The translations under genes were made by a program, and so were the position numbers. The notes below the pieces were generated by a model. The model was not told the DNA's origin. It searched no databases and was given only the letters and a program-made list of their open reading frames with translations. Shown piece after piece: positions 42,586 to 54,119 of a stretch of DNA of 64,000 bases. Location: positions 124,001-188,000 of the forward strand of contig NBAZ01000008.1 in NCBI GenBank assembly GCA_002794735.1. Direction: 5' to 3'. The stretch is from Pyrrhoderma lamaoense. Taxonomy: Eukaryota; Basidiomycota; Agaricomycetes; Hymenochaetales; Hymenochaetaceae. The stretch's first letter is position 1, and every line of letters starts with the position of its first letter.

Positions 42586-43274
42586 TCCGATTCGGAAAAC
42601 TAGAACGGACAAGAGGCAAAAAATAAAGTACAAGAAATAAGGATAAGGCCGTTTAGTGGCCGTAGGGAATGACCTGAAGCAGTTGGAGGACGAACAGATG
42701 ACGATGCTGGGGGCAGCACGTCAGCGCATGCTTAGCACGAGGCGTGTGTGAGCATGAGCCTGGGAGAACGCTTGATGGGAGAGCGCGGAGAATCAAGGCA
42801 AAAACAGAGGGGAGCAGACTCTTTTGATCGCAAGTGGGTTGTGTGGGCCTGCGCGCGTGTGTGGGAGACTGCTCTTGAACTAGCACTAGCCTCTACTAAG
42901 CTTCTCTGCGCACAGTCTAGTCTTCGAACTCTCTTCCTCTCTTTACCGTGTTCGCCGGACAATTAGTATTCTCCCTCCTCTCATACATACTATTCAACAC
43001 ACCGACCACACGGCTCCCCCTCTTCTTCCCTATTACTACTCCCCCCCTCCTTTCGACCCCCTCTGCTGTCGCCCATCATCGACATCTGCTAGCTCACTTC
43101 TCGTCTCTTCCTCGTCTTCTCCTCGTTATTCAACCGGCACATCGGTCGTAGTCGTTGTCAAAAGAAAGAAAACAGACGCGTTTGAACTAAATACTCTGCA
43201 GCGCTTTTTAAAGCCGTTCGGCTCCTCCTAGCTCGCCGTTCTACTGATTTACCGTATAGCACGCGTCGGTCAAC
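42586..43274. promoter_or_regulatory. Long divergent promoter with CT-rich tracts
   Basis: This 689-bp gap between two opposing starts is longer and GC-richer than other divergent gaps here. Bases 42960-43120 form a long pyrimidine-rich tract on the plus strand, typical of fungal promoters upstream of transcription start sites. It lies directly before the Zn2Cys6 regulator, fitting a controlled promoter. The small ORFs inside are low-complexity and not credible genes. Confidence 0.5.
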
Positions 43275-46200
43275 ATGGACGCGAATGCTCCCGCTCATCT
43301 GGGCGATCCTGCCCCTTCAAAGCCGTATGTCTACTCCTTACTCTTTCTTCCTCAATCCATTCTTGATCACTCGCATCATTCGTGTGCTTCAGTTCAAAAA
43401 CTCCTGTTGTGAGAGGTGCACGAGCATGTACTGTATGTCGCGCCGCCAAGGTAACTATACTTTTTCCCATTCTAATCAGGCACAGCACGGTCTCTTACTC
43501 TTATCCACTCGTCTTCTTAGATGAAATGTGTCGGCTCAGATGACGGTCAGCAACCTTGTCTTCGATGTAGGCGATCAAATACAGAGTACGTATTCCTCCT
43601 TAATGTACCGTCGAAATCCGAACTTCTCATTCCTCTTCCTTTACACCTATAAAGATGCATATTTGAAAAACATCGCAGGGGCGTAAGCCCGGCTCCAAGT
43701 ATGCATTCCACCCTATTTTTCTACAATCGTTCATTAATAGAGCATTTCATTGTAGGCTCTCTGAGGCTTCTAAGATGCTCAGACGCTTGGAAAAAGGACT
43801 CAACACAGCAAAAATGAAGCAGCAAGCTTCGGAAAACTCTCTGTCTACATCTGAAACTCGTCTTGGTAATCTGAATGATGCACAGATGAGACTAGTTCAA
43901 CTCACCCAGTCAGATCCCTCGCAATACCGGCCGGATACTAATGGGCGTCGACCGGCTTTCGGCGGTCCCGAAAATCCATACAGTCAGATCTCAGGCTCTA
44001 GTTCAATGGACGAAGACGAGAATGATGGTGAACCGAATGAAGAAGGAGTTTATCCTGCCAAGTTGATCAAGAAAGAGAGGCAGCGCAACTCTTTCTTTGG
44101 GACCGTCCTTGGTCCCTCTGGCTCAGGCAGGCCTGGGGGAGACAGCAGTTATCATGCAATAGCATCGAATGCGTCAGATAGATCTAGCTACATGACGGAA
44201 GTTCATCAGCCTTTGTCGTCCACTTCGATTATGGATCCAGTGGATGACCCAGTCCAAAGTGGACTCATGGATGAGGCAACTGCGGACAACATCATTGACT
44301 TGGTCCTAATCAGGCTAAACCCATTTATCAATCTTTTTGACCCCGAATTACATTCAGCTGCGTATATTCGGAGGAAAAGCACATTTTTGTATACTACTTT
44401 GCTTATGGCTGGCAGTAAATTCTTCAAATCTCAACTATACACACGGTGTCGTGAACTGGCAGAGAGTCATGCGGTTAAGGCATTTGCTGAGCAGCATAAA
44501 AGTGTTGAAGTGGTACAGGCATTCATGTGTTTGACGTACTGGAAAGAGCCAGACAATACAGTACGTAACTATTTTTCGGTTTTATTGTACTCTATACTAA
44601 CGTCTAATGGCATCATTACAGAGAACATGGACTTATATAGGATACGTAGGTTAAAAGTCTTAATCTATGCTATCTTAACCTGACTTTTCCTTACTGCTCT
44701 AGGCTTGTAGGATGGCTGTGGAGCTCGGTTTGAATAGATATGTACAGAGACCTCCTGAATCAGAAACAAATCTACAGAGACTTGAGAGGCGAAACCGAGA
44801 AAGAACGTACCTTGTGCTTTTCGTACATGACAGGAGTCTTAGCATGCAGACTGGTCGTCTTTGGATGCTTCCTGAGGTAAAAGTCCCAAAATCTCATTAA
44901 TCACATTTTGTCCTCACCAATATCATCTAGGACGAACTTGTCTTGGAATCATATACTTGGCACGAAGTGGGCCCTGGAAACACAATTCGTCCCGAAGACG
45001 TGATTGTTTGTGCCTTCGTAGCCCTTCGTTTGATTGCCGTAAGCCTTCCATGCATCTGCCTTCTGTTCATCTAGCTAATAAACTCACGCTAGACTGAAAC
45101 TACGAAATTATTCGAGTTCCAAAAGGGGACAATGAATAACTGCCTTCCTGACAATTTCGACTTCTTACTGAACGCTTGTAATTCAAAATTGGTGTTATGG
45201 TCCACAACTTGGTCGAGCGAAATGAAAAGAGGTTTGCGAATTGTACTCTTCGTCTTATCATCTAGAATCCTAATGAGATCATGTAGCCAATGGGGCAACC
45301 TTTCATCACTCTTTCTTGGAATTCTTCCAGTCATACGTTGGGCTATTCCTTAATAGCTTTGGTATCCATGCATACATGAGTAATGTAAGTACTACAATGA
45401 TAGTTTGAATGATGGCATATATTTAGATGTCTGTTTCAAAGTCCTCGGTCCCGTCTCCAAGCTTACAAGCGCTCACAACGTGCTTCAATAATGCTTCACG
45501 TTGTCTTGAGATAGTTGTGAAAGAGTTTGCACGTGTTCAAATGCTTGTATGTAGTTAGGTATCATGTTGGAGAACAACTCTGATATCTTATACCTTCTTC
45601 AGCAATATGGCCAAGAATCAACGACGACAATGACAGCTTACTGTGCAGTAATGTTACTAAGGGTATGTTCAAAATATCCAATGGTTGGCCTGTTTTAAGA
45701 TCTTTTTCTTTATGTAGTTGCTTCGGAAGTCTAACATGAAGGCAGATGAGACTAGTAGTACGAACGTTTTGTCACTAATTCTGAGCGTGTCCGACGCGTA
45801 CAAGGAGGCAGGAACTATGATGCCATCATCATCTTCGTGTGCCGCTCATGCGCGTTTCCTTCGTACATTAGTCGAGAGGGAAGAACTCCGAGCCCGACAA
45901 TCAGGAAGAGAAATGGATAATATCGACCCCGCACTTCAACAGTATCCGCAATACCATCATTCATCGGCAAATAGTGCACATAGTACTCCAGGGCATCTAC
46001 TTCCTGACGGTGCACCGTCTTCAGCAGAGAATACGTTCCCCTATCACCAGTCATATGCACCAACACCTCAAACTCTCTTATCACCCCAGAGTGGAAAAAG
46101 CAATGAGTCTGGATCACCAGATGTTTTCACTGCAGAAAGTTTCCCGAACCAGTCTCAGGCCGATAATATTTATTATAATAACATGTGTAGAGAGCTAGGA

Positions 46201-46293
46201 ATGTCCTCAGGTGTTGATCTCATACATGGATCGTCTACCTTTTACCCCAGGCTACCTGCCCAACAGACATACCAAATGATGGGTCATAATTAG
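43275..46293 (+). CDS. Zn2Cys6 fungal transcription factor
   Basis: Nuclear DNA-binding regulator, targets unknown. ATG 43275 gives MDANAPAHLGDPAPSK. The binuclear cluster ACTVCRAAKMKC..QQPCLRCRRSNTEC is spread over three exons (43420-43590), followed by a basic linker EKHRRGRKPGSK and a Leu-rich heptad region (LSEASKMLRRLEKGL). The middle Fungal_trans domain starts about 44280 (DLVLIRLNPFINLFDPELHS) and continues through VQAFMCLTYWKEPDN, RMAVELGLNRY, RTYLVLFVHDRSLSMQTGR. The tail (45718-46293) is Ser/Gln/Tyr-rich, likely an activation region. Near 45235-45300 the frame does not read through cleanly and hits stops in all simple splice choices; one indel is suspected. TAG 46291-46293. Confidence 0.88.
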
Positions 46294-46370
46294 AAATTCC
46301 CTGTACTGATATCTATCTATTGCTTTACTTCTTGTTGTCACAATATTAACTAGATTCTGTGAAAAGAGCT

Positions 46371-47765
46371 TTAATCCATATTGATCGGGAAGATATAAAC
46401 TTTTCGCCCAACTGCAGCAGCAATTCTAGGCACACCCTGAGTGGCTAACCAATCAAAGTCAGTGATACGATGGGGACGGGGTTCAATGGTGATCGGGTTC
46501 GCTGGGGTTTGCCAATGGTTTACGCTGCTGATAACAATTACTGCCCCTTTATTTGACACTGAAGATGCAATGGCAAAGAATTCAGGATAAGAAGGGCACC
46601 ACCTGGTCAAATTCGTTAACCACAGAAGTTGGTTTGTATTTAAAGAGCAACATACCGGAAGCGGTGTGCATCCTCAAGTAGACTCGATCCTGTCCCAAAG
46701 GGTTTCCCCCTTTTAGTTGTGTTAAATCCCACAGGGCGAATTCAGTGCCAAGTACAGCTCCGATGCTTTGAGTATTATAAGTATCTGAGTGTATGAGGAA
46801 CAGGAATCGGAACCACGCACATATTTGGATCACTTGTATGCCATGATGCATATCCTGATAAATTAGTTGGGATATTTGAGACAGCGTCAGCTAAGCTTCG
46901 CGGATGAACTAGCTCGATGAAGTTCTGGTGAGTAACTGCTTCTTCCTCATTTTCTGAAGGATCTTTCCTCCAATCTACTACGAATAGTGAACCTCTACAG
47001 TCGGAGACTATAAATTCTTTGCTTGAAGTTGCATGTGACGATATTGAACATAAGGGGTATGCAAATGGAAGTACTAAAGCTGTCGGTTGAGGGGGCGTGT
47101 CTGGAGAGGATGTTGCGCCGTTTAAGAACAGATCACTTTCAGTGCTTGACTTAGGACGAAGGTCCCAAACAATTAAGTTTTTATCATCTAAGTGTGTAAG
47201 AGTCTATAAGAGTAAGCGTGAGCATAGTAGTGCTAATTTACCTGATACTGTTGCAACATGACGCGCATTATCATCTTGCCCTCCTACAAATGTTATGTCA
47301 TTTATTCTACCATGATGTCCAGTGAGACCACCACCGAACGACAGAATATCTTCTGGCGAGTCTTCTGATTTTGTCAATAGGTGGAGGCCGAAATCATGAG
47401 TAGAAATCACTAGCCTAAGAGGAATAATATGTTAAAGACCAACATGATTTACTCAAACAATGACAACCACACACTCTAAAAGCCAATCGTCAGAGACGTC
47501 GGGTGAAACTGTTCTGGGTGACCATGCGATTGCTGTGGTTCTCAGTCCAATATTGAAGAATGCAAGAGGTCTAACTTCGGATGAGCTCTAGGCAAATGAG
47601 TTATTTATGAGGGTGACCCAGGATAGAACCATAGACTGCACTTACACATTGGAGCACTTCAACTGAGTCTTCTCCTGCAATAGCTAAAAGGTCTTTCCCA
47701 TCACTGGTGTAGCATGTCCGAATAGCTAGGACATCCGTCCCAACGTCATATTGTAAATCAACCAT
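46371..47765 (-). CDS. NUP37: Nucleoporin Nup37 (WD40)
   Basis: Beta-propeller subunit of the Nup107-160 Y-complex in the nuclear pore scaffold. ATG 47765 gives MVDLQYDVGTDVLAIR. Then LRTTAIAWSPRTVSP, GHHGRINDITFVGGQ, DDKNLIVWDLRP, FIVSDCRGSLFVVDWR, NMIGAVLGTEFALWDL, RWCPSYPEFFAIAS and RITDFDWLATQGVPRIAAAVGRKVYIFPI, TAA 46371-46373. The seven-repeat layout and the AVLG..ALWDL block match Nup37 rather than other WD40 families. Short introns, no frame break needed. The stop is 77 bp from the convergent transcription factor stop; divergent from the ING gene (254 bp). Confidence 0.8.
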
Positions 47766-48019
47766 GTGTAGTGGTTACAATCAAGCTTATTTGAGAGTTT
47801 AGTTGTGCATTGTTCTTAATTATATTTTGTTCATTATGGTTGTCGCCGATCACAACTAAGGGAAATGGATCACGTGTTAGAGTAACGTTGTGTCACTAAC
47901 AACAATAGTATTCATTATTATAATCGTATCGCGCCTGACATTATCATTATGGTGGATTAGTTATCCTTGGTTCTTACCGACACTTACGACAAGTTTGATG
48001 TTGTCTTCTTCTACAAGTC

Positions 48020-49377
48020 ATGCCGACCACTCGAAAACGAAAGCATGTACATACTGATAGCCCGGAGCCACAGAACGATGAGACAGAGGTGAATGAGGAA
48101 CAGAATGAACTTTCTACAGAGCTTCACATTTGGGAGAGTTTCCGAGAGGAATATATCGAAAGTGAGCCTTTTTCGTCAATTGTAACGATGAAGGCCGCGT
48201 CTGACTCTAGTATACTACTTTAGCTATCGATCAACTTCCTCTTTCGTTACATCGAAGCTTCACCCTTTTACGCCAATTTGATGCACAGTCTCATGGTGAG
48301 GCCCATATAAAGAACTCCAAAACTCTGGCTGATGTCTGAGTATACTCTAGAACAGATGTCTAAGCTTCTTCCTGCAACGAGACAGTATATCAAGTACCGT
48401 GAATCCTTGAAAGATACAAATAATAGTTCCAACATATCTTGGACTCAAAAGAATGCTTGGTTGAAATTAAAGGGTTGATGTTCTTCAGTATCTGTTGACA
48501 TCGGTTTTTACATATACTTGTCCTTGTTCAGATATATCGACCTTTGGAAACGAATATCTTCGTGCAGCTGAAGAGAAGGTGAATCTTGCGCAGAGCAGTT
48601 ACGATTCGGTATGTTGTGCAATCACGTCTCATATCTCGTTTGTACCACATATTCACTAGTGATTTAGGTCGACAGGCACATTCGTTTGCTCGACCAAGCA
48701 ATCAGAGAACAAGAACAACAACTGAGTCATCTCAATCCTACTGATACAACAGCACGAGAACAAAACGACGAGATGCAAAATTTACAAAGTAGAGTGAAGA
48801 GCAACGGTGTCATATCCAAGAAGGATAAATCAGTACCTACCGTCACTTCTACACCTCTTGGAGTAATACAAGTGGGCCCCAGCCCATCACTCACAACACC
48901 TGGTTTGTCAGATGTGATACCAGAGCAGAAGGCAGATCCTCACAGGTCCTCTCCTACGAATCCAGGAATGAAAATCGTCGAGAAAAATCACGAAATATCT
49001 GGAGATGTAAGCGCTGCTCAACCTTTGGTCCCCGAAATTAGCAGAAGTCTTGTAAGAGATATGCCCTTTGACCCTCACGAGCCGCGTTACTGTTATTGCA
49101 ATGGATTCTCTTATGGAGAGGTATATTCCTCCTCGTGCTCCGATTAATGATTTTCATAACGCCCCCTATCTTATAGATGATTGCATGTGATGGTGGTTGT
49201 GAGCGTGAATGGGTAAGCATTGAATTTGACAGGGAAAAAAGCTTGAATTATATCGAATGTTCTCAGTTTCACCTAGAATGTGTTGGTCTAACATCTGCTC
49301 CAAAGGGGAAAGGGAAATGGTATTGTGATGTTTGTAAAGAGAATTTTGTGGCAGGTGCTCGGAAGAAAGGACACTAA
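48020..49377 (+). CDS. ING-family PHD finger protein
   Basis: Chromatin reader subunit of histone acetyltransferase or deacetylase complexes (Yng1/Yng2/Pho23 family); binds H3K4me3. From ATG 48020 an ING N-terminal helical region runs over several short exons (ELHIWESFREEY, LPLSLHRSFTLLRQFDAQ, EEKVNLAQSSYDSVDRHIRLLDQAI), then a disordered linker. The C-terminal PHD reads RYCYCNGFSYGEMIACDGGCEREWFH with ECVGLTSAPKGKGKWYCDVC after splicing at about 49122-49176 and 49213-49266. It ends GARKKGH, TAA 49375-49377. It cannot be assigned to one of the three yeast paralogues by eye. Confidence 0.87.
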
Positions 49378-49681
49378 AAAATTCCACTAATTGTTGGACA
49401 TTATATGTACATGTACATGTACATATCCATAGACTGGATTTACACCCTTCACATATCTTTTAGTTTGATTCACATACAACATACTTGTACATGTATTATT
49501 GTATATATACGTTACTGCATGCAAATACTGGAGCCTCTTTTATTAGAAATCGTGTCAGTAATTCTAATATTAGGTTACTGACGCGTGGCACGTGATTGCC
49601 TTTTGAAATACGCGTATGACAATTGTTAACTATGTATCAGTCATTGTTCATACTACGCTAAGTTCAGTCTTTCTCAAACTC
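49378..49681. other. Intergenic, ING 3' region / RecQ promoter
   Basis: 304 bp, AT-rich. It contains a perfect 24-bp palindrome of TGTACA units at 49403-49426, about 26 bp after the ING stop, and a further TGTACATGTA copy near 49489. The rest shows no ORF or repeat of note. Confidence 0.5.
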
Positions 49682-52600
49682 ATGAACACACCAAAAAACA
49701 ATTTAAATGATGTTCTGCGGCGTCACATATCATCAGAAAAGTCAAATTCTGCCTCCGTCTCAGATAAATACTCAATCACAAGGGTAAGTAACAAGGAAAA
49801 ATATAGACAAAATCTAACCTCAGAATTAGACGCCAAAATTCAAACCTTCTAAAACGAAGAACCTCGATTGCACTGTTCTTAACACGACATCTTTAAGTAA
49901 GTCACTAGCTCATTGACAGCCAGAAACTCGTCTCATGTAATGTCTAGACGTTCGGAGCTCTTCCTCAGCAAACTATGGAGGCCTACCAGCATTTTCTACT
50001 CCGGGTTTTCATAGAAAGGAAAACAATGCAAAGAACCACAACGTGGACAATACTGTTCCATCGTCGCCGCCAAGGGACAAGCAACTAAAGCGAACGTCAT
50101 CTGAACTAGTCAACTCCCGTCTCAGGAATGACAAACCCACTCACAAAAAAACCAAATTGCAGATCTCAGATGAGAATAAAGAAAATACTTTCCGGGACTT
50201 AGGATCTTTTACATACTTCCCAGACAAACAAGATCAAACAGGAGATACTCAAAAGTGCGAGGAAAATAAGGTGAACGAACTATCCTTGTTCTTCACAAAT
50301 AAGGTGCTCACACTTCCCCATAAAAATAGGTTAAATTTGACAACAACAATGAAGATACAATTAGCACAGGAGTTTCTGATTTCAACTTTTCATGCTGTGA
50401 GTCAGATCTTCAGAAAGTGAGTTTCTATATACAATGATAAGCCCCGTGGATTTTACAAACTCTACCTCAGAAATCTCTAGAAGAGCTAAAAACACTTCTT
50501 CGTGTCAATTTAGAAACAAGAACAAAGGCTATGCAGTCTATCATGGACTTTCACTGTACTATGGGCTGTGAAGTGAAACAGGACTTGTTTATTCTTCAAG
50601 GATATAAGTAAGGCGAAAGACATTGTTTACGGACCTCAGATCCCTGATTATCTCGCAGTGCGTTATTGGATATGCGAATAGACGCTATCCGTAGAGTTAT
50701 CAACAAACTTTCTGGAACTTGTAGTGATTCTCGAATGGTTCGTATATTAACGACTGTTTAGTACTGATCTGATTTCTTTTTCTTCCTTTTATCTGCTTTG
50801 ATATCTAGACGGATACAAACAATTACGAGCATCCGCACATAAGTGATATGCAATGTCCGGCTCCATTAAATATGGCTTCCGGGATACTTTCATCTGAGGA
50901 GGCTCCACAGAACGTGTTGGCTATACCTGATAGTAAGAGTGACGAAGACTTATGGGCGACGTTTGATCCAGTTTCTCCGGACTCGAACGATTCAGAGAGT
51001 GGAGACGAATTACTGGATACTAATCCGTGCCTCAGAGAATCAAGTATCGAAGAAGATCGTTTGTCATCTCCTTACTATACAGAGGCGATTCGAGTCTTGA
51101 AGACGGTCTTCAGTCTTGATGGATTTCGTCCTAATCAATTTGAAGCAATAGATGCCACCATGGCTGGGAAGGATGTCTTTGTTCTTATGCCTACAGGTGG
51201 TGGAAAATCGTTGTGTTATCAAGTTCCCGCCGTTTGTCATAGTGGTAGCACAGACGGCGTAACGATCGTCGTTTCTCCGTTGATTGCGTTAATGATTGAT
51301 CAGGTTCAACATTTGAAAATTAAAGGCATTGATGCCGTTCTTTTTAACTCGGACCAGGGCTCCGAAAACTCAAGAGACACAAGAAGCAGACTTGTTGGAT
51401 CCGGAAGAAAACCAAGGCTTCTCTATGTTACCCCTGAGAAAATCCACCACAGCAATGACATGCGAAACATCTTGGGGAAACTCTATGACTCGCGACAGCT
51501 TGCTCGTTTTGTTATCGACGAGGCACATTGTGTTTCAACATGGGGTCGAGATTTTAGGGATGCGGTACATAACATACTATTTCTATAGCTTTTCTTAGCT
51601 TATTCATTTTGATTCATGTTTAGTATCAAGATCTCGATCGTCTTCGCCTTGACTACCCAAAAGTACCTATCATGGCTCTTACAGCTACTGCAAACGAGCA
51701 AGTTATCGGAGACATCGTTGATCGACTGGGGATCCAGGGATGTGTTCGTCTCACTCAGTCTTTCAATAGGCCAAATCTCTTCTATGAAGTACGTCCTAAG
51801 AAGCGTAATGTCCTTTCGGACATAAGCGCTTTCATCAAGGATGGTCATATCAAAGATACTGGGGTGATTTATTGCCTCAGTAGAAAGAAGTGCGAAGAGG
51901 TTGCGAAGGAATTAAGGGATACTCATGGGTTGCGTGCTAAACATTATCACGCACAAATGTCTTCCACCGACAAGGCTAATACCCAGAATGCATGGCAGAA
52001 TGGAGAGTGTGAAATCATAGTGGCTACTGTAAGTTCCAAATGTCTGAATAATGTATAGATAGTAACCAGATGGTTTTAGATCGCCTTTGGTATGGGTATC
52101 GACAAAGCGAATGGTAATGGCTACTCACTCTATGTACTACAAATTTCTCATGATCTCAATCACCAGTACGATACGTCATACACCATTCTCTGCCAATGTC
52201 CCTTGATGGGTTAGTTTATTGTGCCTGTCCTGACTCGCTGAATCACTAATATCTAATATCATATAAGATACTATCAAGAAACTGGTAGGGCAGGCCGTGA
52301 TGGCAAACCCGCAAAGTGCATAATGTGTACGTCACTTGTCCAGGGTACGAATTTTGTAGCAAAATAAAGATCATTGACAACTTCTACATTAGACTATACT
52401 TTCGGCGATACGAGTATACTATTTAAACTTATAAATGAAGGCGAGAAGACCAGTGCAGAAGAGAAAAGGCGCCAAAAGGACGGTGTTCGGCTAGTTGTTC
52501 AATACTGCGCAAATAACGTAGACTGTCGGCGAACTCAGCTTCTCAATTATTTCGGTCAGCTATTCAACGAGTCAGATTGTCGCAAGAGCTGCGACAATTG

Positions 52601-53152
52601 TCAACAGACATCCGCTTTCACTGAAGAAAATATGACCGAAATGGCAATAAATGTTACGAAACTTGTGAATTCGATGCTAGAAAACTGTGATCGTATCACA
52701 AAGAATCACTGCATGAACGTATTTAGAGGAAGTAATATCAAGGAAATAAAGGATAAAGGGCATGATAAACTACCTCTTTATGGCATCGGTCGTAAGATGG
52801 AACGCGATAAAATTGAACGGTTGTTTGATCATCTAGAATTATATGAAATTCTCAAGCAGCAGGCCTACCAGAATCAAAATGGATGGAATACGTTATACCT
52901 TCAGGTAAATGCAAGCATCTTGTTAGATCCTCATTGCTAACATGACTCAAGCTTGGTCCAATGGCAGACGATCTAGTCAGGGGCAACATCAAAGTACAAA
53001 TGAAATTCAGAATCAACGAGGAGAAGTCTCTGAAGCCTACGCGAGTTCAATCCAATAGCCATGTAAACAAAAAATATAGGCAGATGCGAAAAGGTGAATT
53101 ATTGGATGATTGTATAGATTTATACCAAGAAGATAATGCTTGTATAAGATAG
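49682..53152 (+). CDS. RecQ helicase, Sgs1/BLM-like, apparently without HRDC
   Basis: 3'-5' DNA helicase for homologous recombination and fork repair. ATG 49682 opens a long disordered N-terminus (about 390 residues). The helicase core shows motif I MPTGGGKSLCYQVPA (about 51190), SPLIALMIDQ, motif II DEAHCVSTWG (about 51520), motif III MALTATA (about 51672), VIYCLSRKKCEE, IAFGMGIDKAN (about 52080) and motif VI YYQETGRAGRDG (about 52275). The RQC zinc part has CRRTQLLNYFGQLFNE..CRKSCDNC (about 52515-52600); the winged helix ends LGPMADDLVRGNIKVQMKF. The protein stops about 45 residues later (TAG 53150-53152) without a recognisable HRDC domain, exactly where repeat DNA begins. Confidence 0.88.
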
Positions 53153-53348
53153 TATTTTATGAGTTATTTATAATTAATTGTAATTTTAAACAAGTAAAAT
53201 TAATAAAGGATATTTTTATAATATAGTCAAACTTTTTATAAAAAATTTCTCATACTGAGTAACTTCTAATATTGAAATGTGATTTTGATCTTCCATGTCA
53301 GTGTCAGTTAATAGTGTAAATTAGATATGATTAAATATTGTTATAAAC

Positions 53349-53830
53349 TGTTACAAGTTTGAAAGTTTAAAGATTCATGAATCATTAATTAGATCAAAGA
53401 TCAGACATAAACTAAATATAATAAACTGCAAATTTTGTTTATCATGGACTATAGAAAACTCAGCCATGTCATACAAAAAAAGTCTAAGATCAAGTCAAGA
53501 TTTTAGTTTTAATAAATATTAAATATTAAGCATATTAAACACTAGCACAAAAAACAGTGCAATAGTAATGTAGTTTACTACCAAGTGATATTATATAACT
53601 CTTTAAAATAGAATATACTCTTACTTTGTCAACTACTATATAAAGTTTATGACTGTCTTAAGTTAATCAATATGCTTGGATATATACAATGAAAATATTA
53701 TCACAACTTCAAAACAAAAAATTATGTAGTCTGAAAAATCAGTACAAATTATACAAAGTTTTTGTAAAATAAACAAAAAACATATTTTAGCCACAATTGA
53801 GAGAGTTACAAGGGCAATAATGTTACAGTT
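53349..53830 (+). repeat. Repeat copy A: AT-shifted (RIP-like) relic of the 54.1-kb element
   Basis: This stretch aligns with 54120-54240 and then 54745-55020 (internal deletion of about 500 bp). In the first 108 aligned bases I count about 28 differences, of which about 24 are G-to-A or C-to-T relative to the better copy. CpG sites are mostly lost. No reading frame survives. The 200 bp to its left (53153-53348) is similarly AT-rich; I see no gene there and cannot align it by eye. Confidence 0.8.
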
Positions 53831-54119
53831 TCTTTAAAATTAAAAGATCAGCACAATTTGCAATCTTAGTAATAGAAGTTTGATAACTCAGATAAAACAA
53901 CTCTGATTCTGTTGCCAAAAGAGGTGAGCTAGCAATGTGCTGAGTAGTTGATCAAACTAAATAGACACCTAGTCCGGTTAAAGCTAACAAGCAGTTAGTG
54001 CTTCTTTAAGGTAAGGGGTCTCAAAGTCGTCATGCCAAATGCTTAGGACACTACAAGTAGATTGTGACAAAGAGGTAATCACACGAGGTGTCAACCAAGG
54101 TATTGATTCAACCTAAACT
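53830..54119 (-). repeat. About 300-bp repeat arm, inverted relative to 55573-55880
   Basis: Its sequence is the reverse complement of 55573-55880 with scattered differences (for example GTTACAGTTTC versus GTTACGGTTTC at the outer end, and GGTATTGATTCAACCTAAA shared at the inner end). Together the two arms bracket the best copy of the neighbouring element. They could be long terminal inverted repeats of one 2-kb unit, or two insertions of a separate short element. Confidence 0.75.

Noticed and set aside
42960..43151. Small hydrophobic ORF in the CT-rich region before the transcription factor
   Set aside because: Pyrimidine-rich promoter sequence gives Leu/Pro/Ser-rich frames by chance.
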